This document shows, piece after piece, positions 1 through 6,568 of a stretch of DNA of 9,265 nucleotides. The stretch is from contig JANQKJ010000009.1 in assembly GCA_028281205.1 (NCBI GenBank), positions 1 to 9,265 of the forward strand. Direction: 5' to 3'. The stretch is from Gammaproteobacteria bacterium. Lineage in GTDB: Bacteria > Pseudomonadota > Gammaproteobacteria > UBA4575. Position 1 is the stretch's first letter; each line of letters begins with the position of its first letter. Under the pieces are notes generated by a model. The model did not search any database. It saw only the letters and a program-made list of their open reading frames with translations, and was not told where the DNA came from. Made by a program: the position numbers and the translations under genes.

Positions 1-205
1 ATATATTGTTTTCTTGTTCTCTCAGCCATGGGCATTGCGTAAGTAGTTGCCCATTGTTAGTGTCACACCAGATTTTCCCATCAGATACATGTTCATAGAT
101 ATCTGCCCTATATTGGTCCCAGTAGTGAATTTCCTCAGCGGATGCAGACAATCCTCCATTCCCATATTTAATGCAGCACTTGCCACACTGGTTGCATTCT
201 TTCAT
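1..205 (-). CDS. YkgJ-family cysteine-cluster protein, N-terminal part (runs off the left edge)
   Basis: The first 68 residues of a minus-strand gene are visible, starting at ATG 203-205. The protein opens with MKECNQCGKCC, the CxxCGxCC cluster (C4, C7, C10, C11) typical of the YkgJ/UPF0153 family (putative zinc- or iron-chelating domain). Two later cysteines, C47 and C58 (in QCPWL, like the family's 'CPFL' motif), fit the same family. Biochemical function in this family is poorly defined; metal binding is the usual proposal. The start lies only 6 bp after the stop of the DUF900-type hydrolase gene, so the two are probably co-transcribed. No strong Shine-Dalgarno is seen, which suggests translational coupling. 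The C-terminus is outside the window, so total length and any further domain are unknown. Confidence 0.8.
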   Translation of the reverse strand, partial: MKECNQCGKCCIKYGNGGLSASAEEIHYWDQYRADIYEHVSDGKIWCDTNNGQLLTQCPWLREQENNI

Positions 206-211
206 AGATGT

Positions 212-1297
212 TTATTTAGGTCTGAAGGTATTGTTCTGTGCCGAATAGTCCAGATAAGGTGAGACATCTTCACCAGAAAATACTTTTTTGAAAAATCTAA
301 GCGCGCCTTTGTTCTGGCTAACTGTCTTTTTGTCAAAGTAAGAGTGGCTATTGTTAACAGCTTTTTCACGCGTAAAGTCTATGTAATGAGCGTTATCAGC
401 ATTTAAGCTTTTTAGGTAATGACCCAAACGTGCTTTTTGTTGTTCGCCGGGTTTGCGACGCGACCATGACAACGCGTAATCATTTTCGTTTATTGTTATA
501 TAAACAGAGTGACGAACTTGTAGTTGCTCAACCCATTGGCTATGATTTTTGTTATTAGTATCTGCTGCAGCTAAAATAATATTATCAAAAATAAGTTTGC
601 GCGATTCAGCTAAGCTGCTAGCCAGAGCATGTTTGAGTACATAATTACCCATACTATGACAGAGTAAGCTAATGCATAAATCACAGTCGCGCTTGATTAA
701 TTCTGATAAGTATTCACGTTGTTTGGTTGGGTTATCCAGATGTTTCTTACTGGCTCTTTCGATGAGTTTATTTCTTGCAGCCAGTGTCAGTAATGCATGA
801 TATTTTCCTACCAGGTCGATACATCGATTTAATGCATCTTGTGAAGCACGTGCATCACGTTTGTCTGCAAGATAAGATAATGTACCTGATAGTGCGCCAC
901 CCCCATTGGCTGGCCAGGTAAAAGTGACAACAATTACATCATAAAGGCGTTCAATTTCTCTAGCAGTATTGTAAACATCTTTGATGTCATTGTTATAACC
1001 ATGGACATAAAGCAAGACGTTTTTGCATTCTTTTCTTGCTCTTTCAAATACTCTACAAGCCACAGTTAAGCTTGCATAATGCGCTTCGTTTTCATCAATA
1101 GCTAAATTAAATTTATTTTTTAGCCGTTTTACCTCAGTGACAGACAGGCGATCATTTAATAGTTTGAATTTTGGCGTCGTCACACCCGTAATTTCTATTG
1201 CCTGTAACTCATTTGGCCCTTTGGCATTAGGGTGCTTGGTAAACTTTTCATATCCACGCTTGGATGTATCAAATTGTCGGTTAGTAATGAAAAACAT
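212..1297 (-). CDS. Alpha/beta hydrolase of the DUF900 type
   Basis: A 361-residue protein with an alpha/beta-hydrolase core. LLYVHGYNND (95-104) matches the beta-strand and oxyanion-hole 'HGYN' segment. VVTFTWPANGG (123-133) is the DUF900-like 'f.WPs.G' segment. LLCHSMGNYVL (211-221) is the nucleophile elbow with Ser215, where the usual first Gly of GHSMG is Cys. Asp246 in ILAAADT is the likely acid, and His318 in NSHSYF the likely catalytic base. DUF900 proteins are serine hydrolases of unknown substrate. There is no signal peptide, so it is probably cytoplasmic. The start ATG has a GAGG-type ribosome binding site in rc 1298-1312. The gene follows the membrane-protein gene by 45 bp and precedes the YkgJ gene by 6 bp. 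The family call is firm; the substrate is unknown. Confidence 0.85.
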   Translation of the reverse strand: MFFITNRQFDTSKRGYEKFTKHPNAKGPNELQAIEITGVTTPKFKLLNDRLSVTEVKRLKNKFNLAIDENEAHYASLTVACRVFERARKECKNVLLYVHGYNNDIKDVYNTAREIERLYDVIVVTFTWPANGGGALSGTLSYLADKRDARASQDALNRCIDLVGKYHALLTLAARNKLIERASKKHLDNPTKQREYLSELIKRDCDLCISLLCHSMGNYVLKHALASSLAESRKLIFDNIILAAADTNNKNHSQWVEQLQVRHSVYITINENDYALSWSRRKPGEQQKARLGHYLKSLNADNAHYIDFTREKAVNNSHSYFDKKTVSQNKGALRFFKKVFSGEDVSPYLDYSAQNNTFRPK

Positions 1298-1342
1298 ATC
1301 TGCCTCGCTAATAAGATCTGACTATAAATAATCAGTAGGGTA

Positions 1343-1846
1343 TTAAGACAATAATAGAAATAGATAGAAAATCAATGACAGACCAACATATAGATAGTTG
1401 ATGAGCCTCATTCTTTCTTCATTACCTCGAGAGCCAGTTATATCGATAAATGCTTGCCGCAAAAGAAAGGTATATAGAATATAGTATAAAAAAGGAATGA
1501 CATGTACATACCATGGAAAATCTTCAACATGCTTGCCAAATAATGACAGAATCCAGTCGATTTCACTGTATATGCCTAGCAAGCCAAGACCAGCATTTGT
1601 GAACATCCATCGCACTTGATCGACGCCAAAGATGGAAAAATAAAAAATAATATATACAAAAATCGCCAGTCCACCATGTAAGTATAAAAACATCGCATCA
1701 GTGTCACCGTTATAAGCCAGAAAAAAACCTGAGCCACCAAACATGAGCATATGGATTATGAAAAATGGATAAATCGTATACCAGGGAATTATGCTTCCCT
1801 TAGGATAAAATTTATTGTTGATGGTCATTCCGCTGCGAAGTTTCAT
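1343..1846 (-). CDS. Four-helix integral membrane protein of unknown function
   Basis: A 167-residue, strongly hydrophobic protein. Predicted membrane segments by eye are about 24-45, 51-73, 112-132 and 148-167. The stretch 78-103 (with GLGLLG) is semi-hydrophobic and could be an amphipathic or re-entrant segment. The loop SRGNEERMR (139-147) between the last two helices is charged and probably cytoplasmic, and the C-terminus is buried in the last helix. I recognise no family. ATG 1844-1846 was chosen because it gives the full-length N-terminus; no good Shine-Dalgarno precedes it. A second Met (residue 7) is possible. It is first in a presumed operon with the DUF900-type hydrolase and YkgJ genes, and divergent from the SRAP gene with 65 bp between them. 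Confidence 0.7.
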   Translation of the reverse strand: MKLRSGMTINNKFYPKGSIIPWYTIYPFFIIHMLMFGGSGFFLAYNGDTDAMFLYLHGGLAIFVYIIFYFSIFGVDQVRWMFTNAGLGLLGIYSEIDWILSLFGKHVEDFPWYVHVIPFLYYILYTFLLRQAFIDITGSRGNEERMRLINYLYVGLSLIFYLFLLLS

Positions 1847-1911
1847 AGGCGAGCTTTTTTTAATAGATTAGAATGAGTGTTAATAGAATTTAAATCTAAA
1901 AAAATAGCAAT
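1847..1911. promoter_or_regulatory. Divergent promoter region between membrane-protein and SRAP genes
   Basis: This 65-bp, very AT-rich gap separates two diverging genes and must hold or adjoin both start signals unless transcription comes from elsewhere. No convincing -35/-10 pair, LexA box or Shine-Dalgarno for the SRAP ATG can be seen. Its role as a promoter is inferred from layout. Confidence 0.4.
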
Positions 1912-2556
1912 ATGTGTGGAAGAGTCAATGTAACCGATTACCAGTCTATAGTGATACTAATGGATGCTATAGGCATCCCTATGAATGTTGGAGCAAATAT
2001 AGAATTAAGCCCCGAACTGTTTCCTTACTATAAACCCTTGGTAGCGGGATTTATTGATGCGGATGCCAATGTTGACAGTGCTTTGATGAACTGGGGTTGG
2101 AAGCGTGATTGGGATACCAGCAGGCGATTATTTAACTCGAGACGAGTCAGTGCGCGTGGACAAGTAATATGGCAAAGCCCTGTCTGGGGCGAAGCGATTA
2201 GAAGACGTCGCTGCTTAATTCCTATTAATGCTTTTTATGAATGGAACGAAAACCAGGCTAAAGGAAAACGTGATCGTTTCCGTATTGAAGCCCAGGAGCC
2301 TGCCTTCACTCTGGGGGGAATATTTGAAATCAGTGAAGATGGTGAGATGTTTTTATCAATCTGCACAACAGAACCAAATGAGGCAATGGCTGAGATTCAT
2401 CACCGCATGCCCGTTATTATTGATGAAAAAGATGCTGAAAAATGGTTGTGTAGTGACAGTATGCAGGAAGTCGATGAATTAATGCAGGCAAAACCTGAAG
2501 ACTATGTTGTTATGACAAAAGAAAGTCAGATAGGGAAAACACGGGATTTATTTTAA
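1912..2556 (+). CDS. SRAP-domain protein (YedK/HMCES-like), abasic-site DNA-protein crosslinker
   Basis: A 214-residue protein starting MCGRV. After Met removal, Cys2 becomes the N-terminal nucleophile that forms a thiazolidine crosslink with abasic sites in single-stranded DNA, the established role of the SRAP family. Other conserved positions are present: Asn75 in FNSR, Glu110 in CLIPINAFYEW, and His163 in the HxRMPVI motif (163-169). The order and spacing match E. coli YedK (C2, N75, E105, H160). The segment usually reading NARAET is here NSRRVS (75-80), so the conserved Glu is absent and extra Arg is present. Family members are about 220 residues, so it is complete. No obvious Shine-Dalgarno precedes the ATG, but the Cys2 requirement fixes the start. 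It appears monocistronic, and I see no SOS box. Confidence 0.92.
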   Translation: MCGRVNVTDYQSIVILMDAIGIPMNVGANIELSPELFPYYKPLVAGFIDADANVDSALMNWGWKRDWDTSRRLFNSRRVSARGQVIWQSPVWGEAIRRRRCLIPINAFYEWNENQAKGKRDRFRIEAQEPAFTLGGIFEISEDGEMFLSICTTEPNEAMAEIHHRMPVIIDEKDAEKWLCSDSMQEVDELMQAKPEDYVVMTKESQIGKTRDLF

Positions 2557-2792
2557 TTATCATTCACATAGCTTGGATACTATTAGCACTTATAAGAATA
2601 TTATTAAATAGGAATTATGAGTGAACATGCTTAATATTAAAAATTTAATTTTTATAGAACGGCTATATAAATGACATAACATAAATTTAATTGTTTTATT
2701 CGCATAATGGGTATCAAATGAAGCTATAAGTAAATTGTACCGACAAGAAAGTAAAACATTAAAAAGTTGTTGTTTATAAAGGGGTGTGCGCT
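2557..2792. other. AT-rich intergenic gap with an A/T-only dyad
   Basis: This 236-bp stretch has no credible gene; the only ATG runs stop after a few codons. It contains a perfect A/T-only dyad, TAAAAATT-T-AATTTTTA, at 2638-2654, which is weak as a terminator because it has no G/C in the stem. A possible promoter for the next gene is TTGTAC (2735-2740), a 17-bp spacer and ATTAAA (2758-2763), but the -10 match is poor. Confidence 0.4.
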
Positions 2793-3098
2793 ATGCAAGT
2801 CAATATTGAACAGTTATGTGCGGAGTTGTTGAATGAAGCAGAGAATGCTCACTTTCTCGATCATTCTATGGATGATATTGAAGTAGAAGCAAATCAGTTT
2901 GTACAAGAATTTGCAAATGAGCGCGGGCTGGTTGCTCATACTTTGGGTGCGTTCAAATGGTATTTTCAATCCGATAGTGAACTGGTAGAAAGTGGCTTAA
3001 TTGAGCTGCGTTGTAAGGTTAACCCCATCACACAAAAAGGCCATTGTGACTTTGAGTTTGTTAATGTAGATAACATTGACCAGCTAAAACACGGGTAA
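2793..3098 (+). CDS. Small acidic hypothetical protein
   Basis: A 101-residue, acidic, soluble-looking protein with no signal peptide or membrane segment. I recognise no family. ATG 2793 is preferred over an in-frame GTG at 2784 because the Shine-Dalgarno AAGGGG (2779-2784) lies 8 bases before the ATG and overlaps the GTG. The N-terminal half (residues 1-45) looks helical and rich in Glu/Asp. The middle carries AFKWYFQSDSE (53-63), and the C-terminal part looks like a beta strand pair (LIELRCKVNP and HCDFEFVNV). Cysteines are at 9, 74 and 85. It stands alone, convergent with the mtfA-like gene. A real gene is supported by the ribosome binding site and coherent composition; the function is unknown. 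Confidence 0.65.
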   Translation: MQVNIEQLCAELLNEAENAHFLDHSMDDIEVEANQFVQEFANERGLVAHTLGAFKWYFQSDSELVESGLIELRCKVNPITQKGHCDFEFVNVDNIDQLKHG

Positions 3099-3130
3099 TC
3101 TATAAAAGCTCATTAAATAGGTTGGATGAA

Positions 3131-3199
3131 TAAGTCAGGCTCGACTATTAAGAATAAGTTATTACTAATAACTATAAAAATAAGTGGGGTCTGACTTTT
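3131..3199. repeat. Imperfect palindrome between convergent genes (possible miniature element or terminator hairpin)
   Basis: The region folds on one centre near 3165. The outer arms are 3132-3146 (AAGTCAGGCTCGACT) and 3183-3197 (AGTGGGGTCTGACTT), which pair at 12 of 15 positions as DNA; two of the other three become G-U pairs in RNA. The inner arms are perfect: AGTTATTA (3157-3164), one base C, TAATAACT (3166-3173). Four T follow on the plus strand (3196-3199), so it may end transcription of the small acidic gene. The end motif GTGGGGTCTGACTT resembles GTGGGGTCTGAC-type ends that I recall around REP/MITE-like repeats in gammaproteobacteria; that resemblance is from memory and unverified. Confidence 0.55.
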
Positions 3200-3211
3200 A
3201 AACTTAATTCT

Positions 3212-4030
3212 TTATTTCCAACTGGCAGGATCAATATCATAGAAGCGACTAAGTTGCTTATACAGTTCCGGTAGTTTTTTCTTCATCTGTGTTGATTTTT
3301 CAAAAAATGATTCTGTCGCGACAGCAAAGAATTCCGGCGCAGAGACTGTTCCATATTCATCAAGGACTGAATTTTTGCCGCGTCGAGCACGCTGTTTTAA
3401 TGACATAAATTCATTGTTAAGAACACTGGCCCATTCAACATAATGTGTACTATCTTTAAGTACGGGTAAGCCATTCATCGCACCACTTTGTTCATCGAGT
3501 TTATGTGCGAACTCATGCAATATGACGTTGTGTCCATCATTAGCATTATGTGATCCACGCATACTGTCGCCCCAAGATAAAACAATCGGTCCACGCACCC
3601 AAGATTCTCCTGCACGGTGGCTATTCTCAACCGATTCTAGGGAACCGTCATGACTAGTTTGTTTTGCTATATATGTATCCGGGTAAACTATAATTGTTTT
3701 GAATCCAGGAAATCTTTTTTGCCTGCCATGTAACAATAACATACAAGCATTCCCGGCGATGGTGAGACGGATATCATCATCAATATTCATGCCGCCACGG
3801 CCAACAAATTGTTTCTCGTATAGAAATAGTTGAATACAGCCATGTAAGTGTGGGGTGAGTTCATTCGGGATGCGTCTATATAATGGAACGCTATTCTCAA
3901 GTACTGAAATCCAATGCTTGGGTAAAGGTTGTGAAAATATTTTATTCCGCCGCGACAGTTTAATACGTTTATTGACATACCAGGCTATGCAGGCAATCAG
4001 GATTAAACTAAATAATATAATTATTGGCAC
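3212..4030 (-). CDS. mtfA: MtfA-like zinc metallopeptidase (M90) with N-terminal membrane anchor
   Basis: A 272-residue zinc peptidase. The HExxH motif is HEFAHKLDE (172-180), matching E. coli MtfA HEVAHKLD, with zinc ligands His172 and His176 and catalytic Glu173. The third ligand is probably Glu233 in SAPEFFAV, aligning with the DPAECFAV glutamate of E. coli MtfA. GESWVRGPIVLSW (141-153) is another family signature. In E. coli, MtfA binds the glucose repressor Mlc and has aminopeptidase activity. Residues 3-19 form a membrane helix followed by basic residues (KRIKLSRR), so this version is probably tethered to the inner membrane, facing the cytoplasm. The start is GTG 4028-4030: an in-frame TAA lies at rc 4037-4039 and no later ATG/GTG/TTG precedes the conserved part. 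No Shine-Dalgarno is evident. Confidence 0.87.
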   Translation of the reverse strand: MPIIILFSLILIACIAWYVNKRIKLSRRNKIFSQPLPKHWISVLENSVPLYRRIPNELTPHLHGCIQLFLYEKQFVGRGGMNIDDDIRLTIAGNACMLLLHGRQKRFPGFKTIIVYPDTYIAKQTSHDGSLESVENSHRAGESWVRGPIVLSWGDSMRGSHNANDGHNVILHEFAHKLDEQSGAMNGLPVLKDSTHYVEWASVLNNEFMSLKQRARRGKNSVLDEYGTVSAPEFFAVATESFFEKSTQMKKKLPELYKQLSRFYDIDPASWK

Positions 4031-4159
4031 AGTGGCTTAACTTGAATAGTAATAGTACGCTTCTGTCGAAAAGAATAAGTGAATGCTAGTTAGTTTGATT
4101 ATAATTGTTACTATATAATTTCTCATACATCTTGTTGTTTATTTTCCCGGGTAAATATT
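4031..4159. promoter_or_regulatory. Divergent promoter region for mtfA and the DUF481 gene
   Basis: A 129-bp AT-rich gap between diverging genes. On the plus strand there are two exact TATAAT hexamers, at 4100-4105 and 4114-4119, either of which could be the -10 of the DUF481 gene. Neither has a good -35 at 16-18 bp. A GGG at 4149-4151 is the only weak ribosome-binding candidate before the ATG at 4160. No clear minus-strand promoter is visible for mtfA. Confidence 0.4.
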
Positions 4160-5188
4160 ATGAAGGCCATAAAGTGGTTTGGTAGTTTATTGATTTTAAT
4201 TTTTTCCATTCATGTTGTATATGCTGCAGATGAAGTTCATCTTACATCAGGTGATCATCTGCTTGGTGAGGTTGTAGAGGTTAATTTGCACTATATTGTA
4301 ATTAATACAGCATTTGCCAAGCAGTTAAAAGTAAAGCATGAATTAGTAACAAGAATAATTAGCGAGCGCCCTATTGCAATTGTTTTTAAAGATGGAACAG
4401 TAGTTGATGGCATCTTAACTAAATCCGAGGGCACTCAACTAAGCTATGAGCTTGATGATAAGCTGGTACCTCTGGATATTAATGAACTTTCTGAAAATCT
4501 TCAGGAAATACTTGCTGCCAATGATCCACTTAAACCAAAAGTCAAATACTCCGGAACGTTAGATATTGGCTTGAGTCGTTCATCAGGTAACGAAGATGAT
4601 GAGGATTATCATGGCGCACTAAAGGCTCAGGCGCGTACATTGAAAAATCGATATACATTAGAAGCTTCCAAAACTATCGAAAAGAATGATGGTGATAAAA
4701 CCCAAGATGAAACTTTTGGCTCATTACAGTTAGATCGTTTCATCACGGGAAAATGGTATGCATTTGCTTCTGCTTCATTTGAGGAGGATTTAGAAGAGTT
4801 GCTGAACCTCAGATCAACTTATTCATTGGGTAGTGGTTATCAATTCTTTGACCAAGATGATTTAATTTTGCAGGCTGAAATCGGTTTTGCTTATGTTGAT
4901 GAGGACTTTGATGAGGATGAGGATAACCAATATGCTGGTGGCCGTTGGGCATTCGATTATGAGCAAGCCTGGTTTAAGTGGTTAGGCGTTTTTCATAATC
5001 ATGAGGGTTTCTTTAGCTTGGAAGACAGTGAGGATGTTAATATTCGCTCAAGTAGTGGTTTTAAGTTCCCGTTAAATGAGTATATTAACGCTAGGTTACA
5101 GGCCAATATAGACTGGAACCGATCGCCTGCCGAGGGCACGACAGGCACAGATAAAGAGTACATTTTTACTCTAGGCTATGAGTTTTAG
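4160..5188 (+). CDS. DUF481-family outer-membrane beta-barrel protein (YdiY-like)
   Basis: A 342-residue exported protein. Residues 1-22 are a signal peptide (Lys-containing start, hydrophobic core LLILIFSIHVV, cleavage after VYA or the next Ala). A small beta domain follows (about 24-110), with 'sGD.l.GeVv.v' and 'kdGtvvdG.l' strands. From about 126 on there are alternating amphipathic strands typical of DUF481 (YdiY, salt-induced outer membrane protein). These include the strand pair KVKYSGTLDIGLSRSSGN and DYHGALKAQA, and the last strand YIFTLGYEF ends in Phe, the usual signal for beta-barrel assembly. Acidic loops occur at 142-149 and 247-255 (DEDFDEDED) and could bind cations; this is inference. 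It is separated by 87 bp from the haemoglobin gene, so co-transcription is uncertain. Confidence 0.85.
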   Translation: MKAIKWFGSLLILIFSIHVVYAADEVHLTSGDHLLGEVVEVNLHYIVINTAFAKQLKVKHELVTRIISERPIAIVFKDGTVVDGILTKSEGTQLSYELDDKLVPLDINELSENLQEILAANDPLKPKVKYSGTLDIGLSRSSGNEDDEDYHGALKAQARTLKNRYTLEASKTIEKNDGDKTQDETFGSLQLDRFITGKWYAFASASFEEDLEELLNLRSTYSLGSGYQFFDQDDLILQAEIGFAYVDEDFDEDEDNQYAGGRWAFDYEQAWFKWLGVFHNHEGFFSLEDSEDVNIRSSSGFKFPLNEYINARLQANIDWNRSPAEGTTGTDKEYIFTLGYEF

Positions 5189-5275
5189 TTTGGGTAACTA
5201 ATATTGAGGTGCTGACAATAAAAAATATGTTAGTTTGTTTAAAATTACATATCACATCTGTATGACTGGATAACC

Positions 5276-5644
5276 ATGACACAAACACTGTTTGATAGAA
5301 TTGGCGGTAAAGAAACGGTTGCAAAAGCTACACATTACTTATATGTCAATTTATTTCGCGATGATCGCCTCAAGCCATTTTTTGACGATATAGATATAGA
5401 AAAGCAAACACATAAAATGGAAGCTTTTCTAACGCATATTTTTGGTGGCAAATCGACTTACCAGGGTGCCAGTTTGCGTGCTGCGCACAAACAAGCTGTC
5501 GATAGTGGGCTGAATGATGAGCATGTCGATGCCATGATTGAATGTGTACGTAGCACACTACAGGAGATGGGTATTAATAATAATATTATTGGTGAAGTGG
5601 CTCAGAAAATTAACGAACACAGAGATGACGTACTTAATCGCTAA
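5276..5644 (+). CDS. Group I truncated haemoglobin
   Basis: A 122-residue globin aligning along its length with Synechocystis GlbN. Visible marks are LFDRIGG (5-11), B10 Tyr23 in YLYVNLFRDDRL, KPFF (33-36), DIDIEKQ (38-44) with Gln44 at E7, AFLTHIFGG (50-58), proximal haem ligand His71 in LRAAHKQAV, and GLNDEHVDAM (78-87). At E10 it has Lys47 and at E11 Met48, whereas Synechocystis GlbN has His46 (E10, second axial ligand) and Gln47. Bis-histidine haem ligation is therefore unlikely, although a His sits one residue earlier (46). Group I members bind O2 and often detoxify NO; which applies here is not shown. The product should be cytoplasmic. The Shine-Dalgarno is weak. The gene ends at the shared terminator 5694-5722. 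Confidence 0.93.
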   Translation: MTQTLFDRIGGKETVAKATHYLYVNLFRDDRLKPFFDDIDIEKQTHKMEAFLTHIFGGKSTYQGASLRAAHKQAVDSGLNDEHVDAMIECVRSTLQEMGINNNIIGEVAQKINEHRDDVLNR

Positions 5645-5693
5645 TTAATACGATTGTCTAACATGTTAGATTTCATTTTTTACAGTAGAGAAT

Positions 5694-5722
5694 AAAAAAG
5701 CCCCTTTATTAGGGGCTTTTTT
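5694..5722. terminator. Bidirectional rho-independent terminator
   Basis: AAAAAAGCCCC, a 7-base loop and GGGGCTTTTTT form a perfect 11-bp hairpin with A and T tracts on both sides. It works for the globin gene on the plus strand and, from 25 bp away, for the GST-like pair on the minus strand. Confidence 0.93.
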
Positions 5723-5747
5723 ATTTCTTGATTATATAAAGACTTAT

Positions 5748-6518
5748 CTAGAAATCTTCGATCTTAATAATCGGAGGCATTTTCTTAGCTTTAATGTCTG
5801 CAGCAGATGGAAGGAATGAGGAAGCTACTACATCCTGCCCACATGCACTCTTTTTATTTTGCAATCCATTCATCCAGTTTTTAATATTGCTACGAGATTC
5901 AATTAGATCATTGCCTGCGGTTAAGCCTAATAGATACATATCAGCTTCCCAGTGAATGTCAGCAAGTGAAAAGTTTTTACCGACAAGATAATCATTTTTG
6001 CTTAAAGCATCATTCACTTGATCAAGCACTGGTCCAAGTGCAGCTTTTGCTTCATCAATCTTACCGGCGTCACCGCTATCTGAACATACGCATTCTGCAA
6101 CCAGTGTATTAATCGCAGGTTCTGCTTGTGTACGTGCGATTTCAATCCAGCAATCTTGGTCAGATGCTTGCACAGCGTTCATGGGAATTAACGTGTTACC
6201 TAAACCACGAGCGTTGATAAACTCTGTAATAGCTCTTACACCTGCAGTGGTGTAATCACTTTCTTTTAATGCGGGTGCAACGCCCAGAGGAGACACAGCA
6301 AGGTAGTCACTTGAGTCCTGTTCATTTTCCGAAACATCAAGCAAACCACAAGTCATTTCCATGCCTTGTTCGGCTGCGACTAAGATACACTTTAATGTAT
6401 CCGGGCACCAAGGAGCGCCAAGCAGCTGAAGTACATACTGGGTTTTTTTCATTTCTCCGGATAGGCCATATTGTCCTTCACTTTCATCGACAGCGGCGCG
6501 TTGATCAAATAAATCCAT
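5748..6518 (-). CDS. Glutathione-S-transferase-fold protein, long paralogue
   Basis: A 256-residue protein with a GST-like two-domain layout. Thioredoxin-fold N-terminal half: LLGAPWCPDTLKCILVAAEQG (32-52) corresponds to strand 1/helix 1 with a WCPD motif where GSTs often have a catalytic Ser/Tyr or Cys. SPLGVAPAL (76-84) carries the cis-Pro loop (Pro82), and YTTAGVRAITEFIN (89-102) matches the glutathione-contacting Ser/Ala helix segment. Helical C-terminal half: NDYLVGKNFSLADIHW (175-190), the conserved GST hydrophobic staple/N-capping box with Asp187. About 25 residues before the fold and a tail after 230 ending PPIIKIEDF are unusual. Substrate and even enzyme activity are unknown. AAAGGA lies before the ATG. 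It is second in an operon, 50 bp after its shorter paralogue. Confidence 0.75.
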   Translation of the reverse strand: MDLFDQRAAVDESEGQYGLSGEMKKTQYVLQLLGAPWCPDTLKCILVAAEQGMEMTCGLLDVSENEQDSSDYLAVSPLGVAPALKESDYTTAGVRAITEFINARGLGNTLIPMNAVQASDQDCWIEIARTQAEPAINTLVAECVCSDSGDAGKIDEAKAALGPVLDQVNDALSKNDYLVGKNFSLADIHWEADMYLLGLTAGNDLIESRSNIKNWMNGLQNKKSACGQDVVASSFLPSAADIKAKKMPPIIKIEDF

Positions 6519-6568
6519 GTTATTTTCCTTTGTAAATTGAATTCTTTTTGTTGATTAACTTAGCTTGC

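Noticed and set aside
47..262. A 71-codon plus-strand open frame at the left edge
   Set aside because: It is antisense to the YkgJ cysteine cluster and the hydrolase C-terminus, both of which show real family motifs.
2638..2654. A/T-only dyad as a terminator of the SRAP gene
   Set aside because: The stem has no G/C pairs and would be too weak to stop transcription.
2784..2792. GTG 2784 as start of the small acidic protein
   Set aside because: It overlaps the AAGGGG ribosome binding site, which is ideally placed for ATG 2793.
5225..5252. ATATGT and ACATAT inverted repeat before the globin gene as a possible NsrR (nitric-oxide) operator
   Set aside because: The half sites lack the NsrR core, and their 28-bp span is too long for the usual 23-bp site; a chance repeat in AT-rich DNA is more likely.
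6017..6026. Palindrome CTTGATCAAG
   Set aside because: It lies inside the long GST-like gene and has no 4-bp spacer, so it is not an FNR box; codon content explains it.
6501..6508. TTGATCAA near the start of the long GST-like gene
   Set aside because: It encodes FDQ at the protein start and lacks the N4 spacer of an FNR site.
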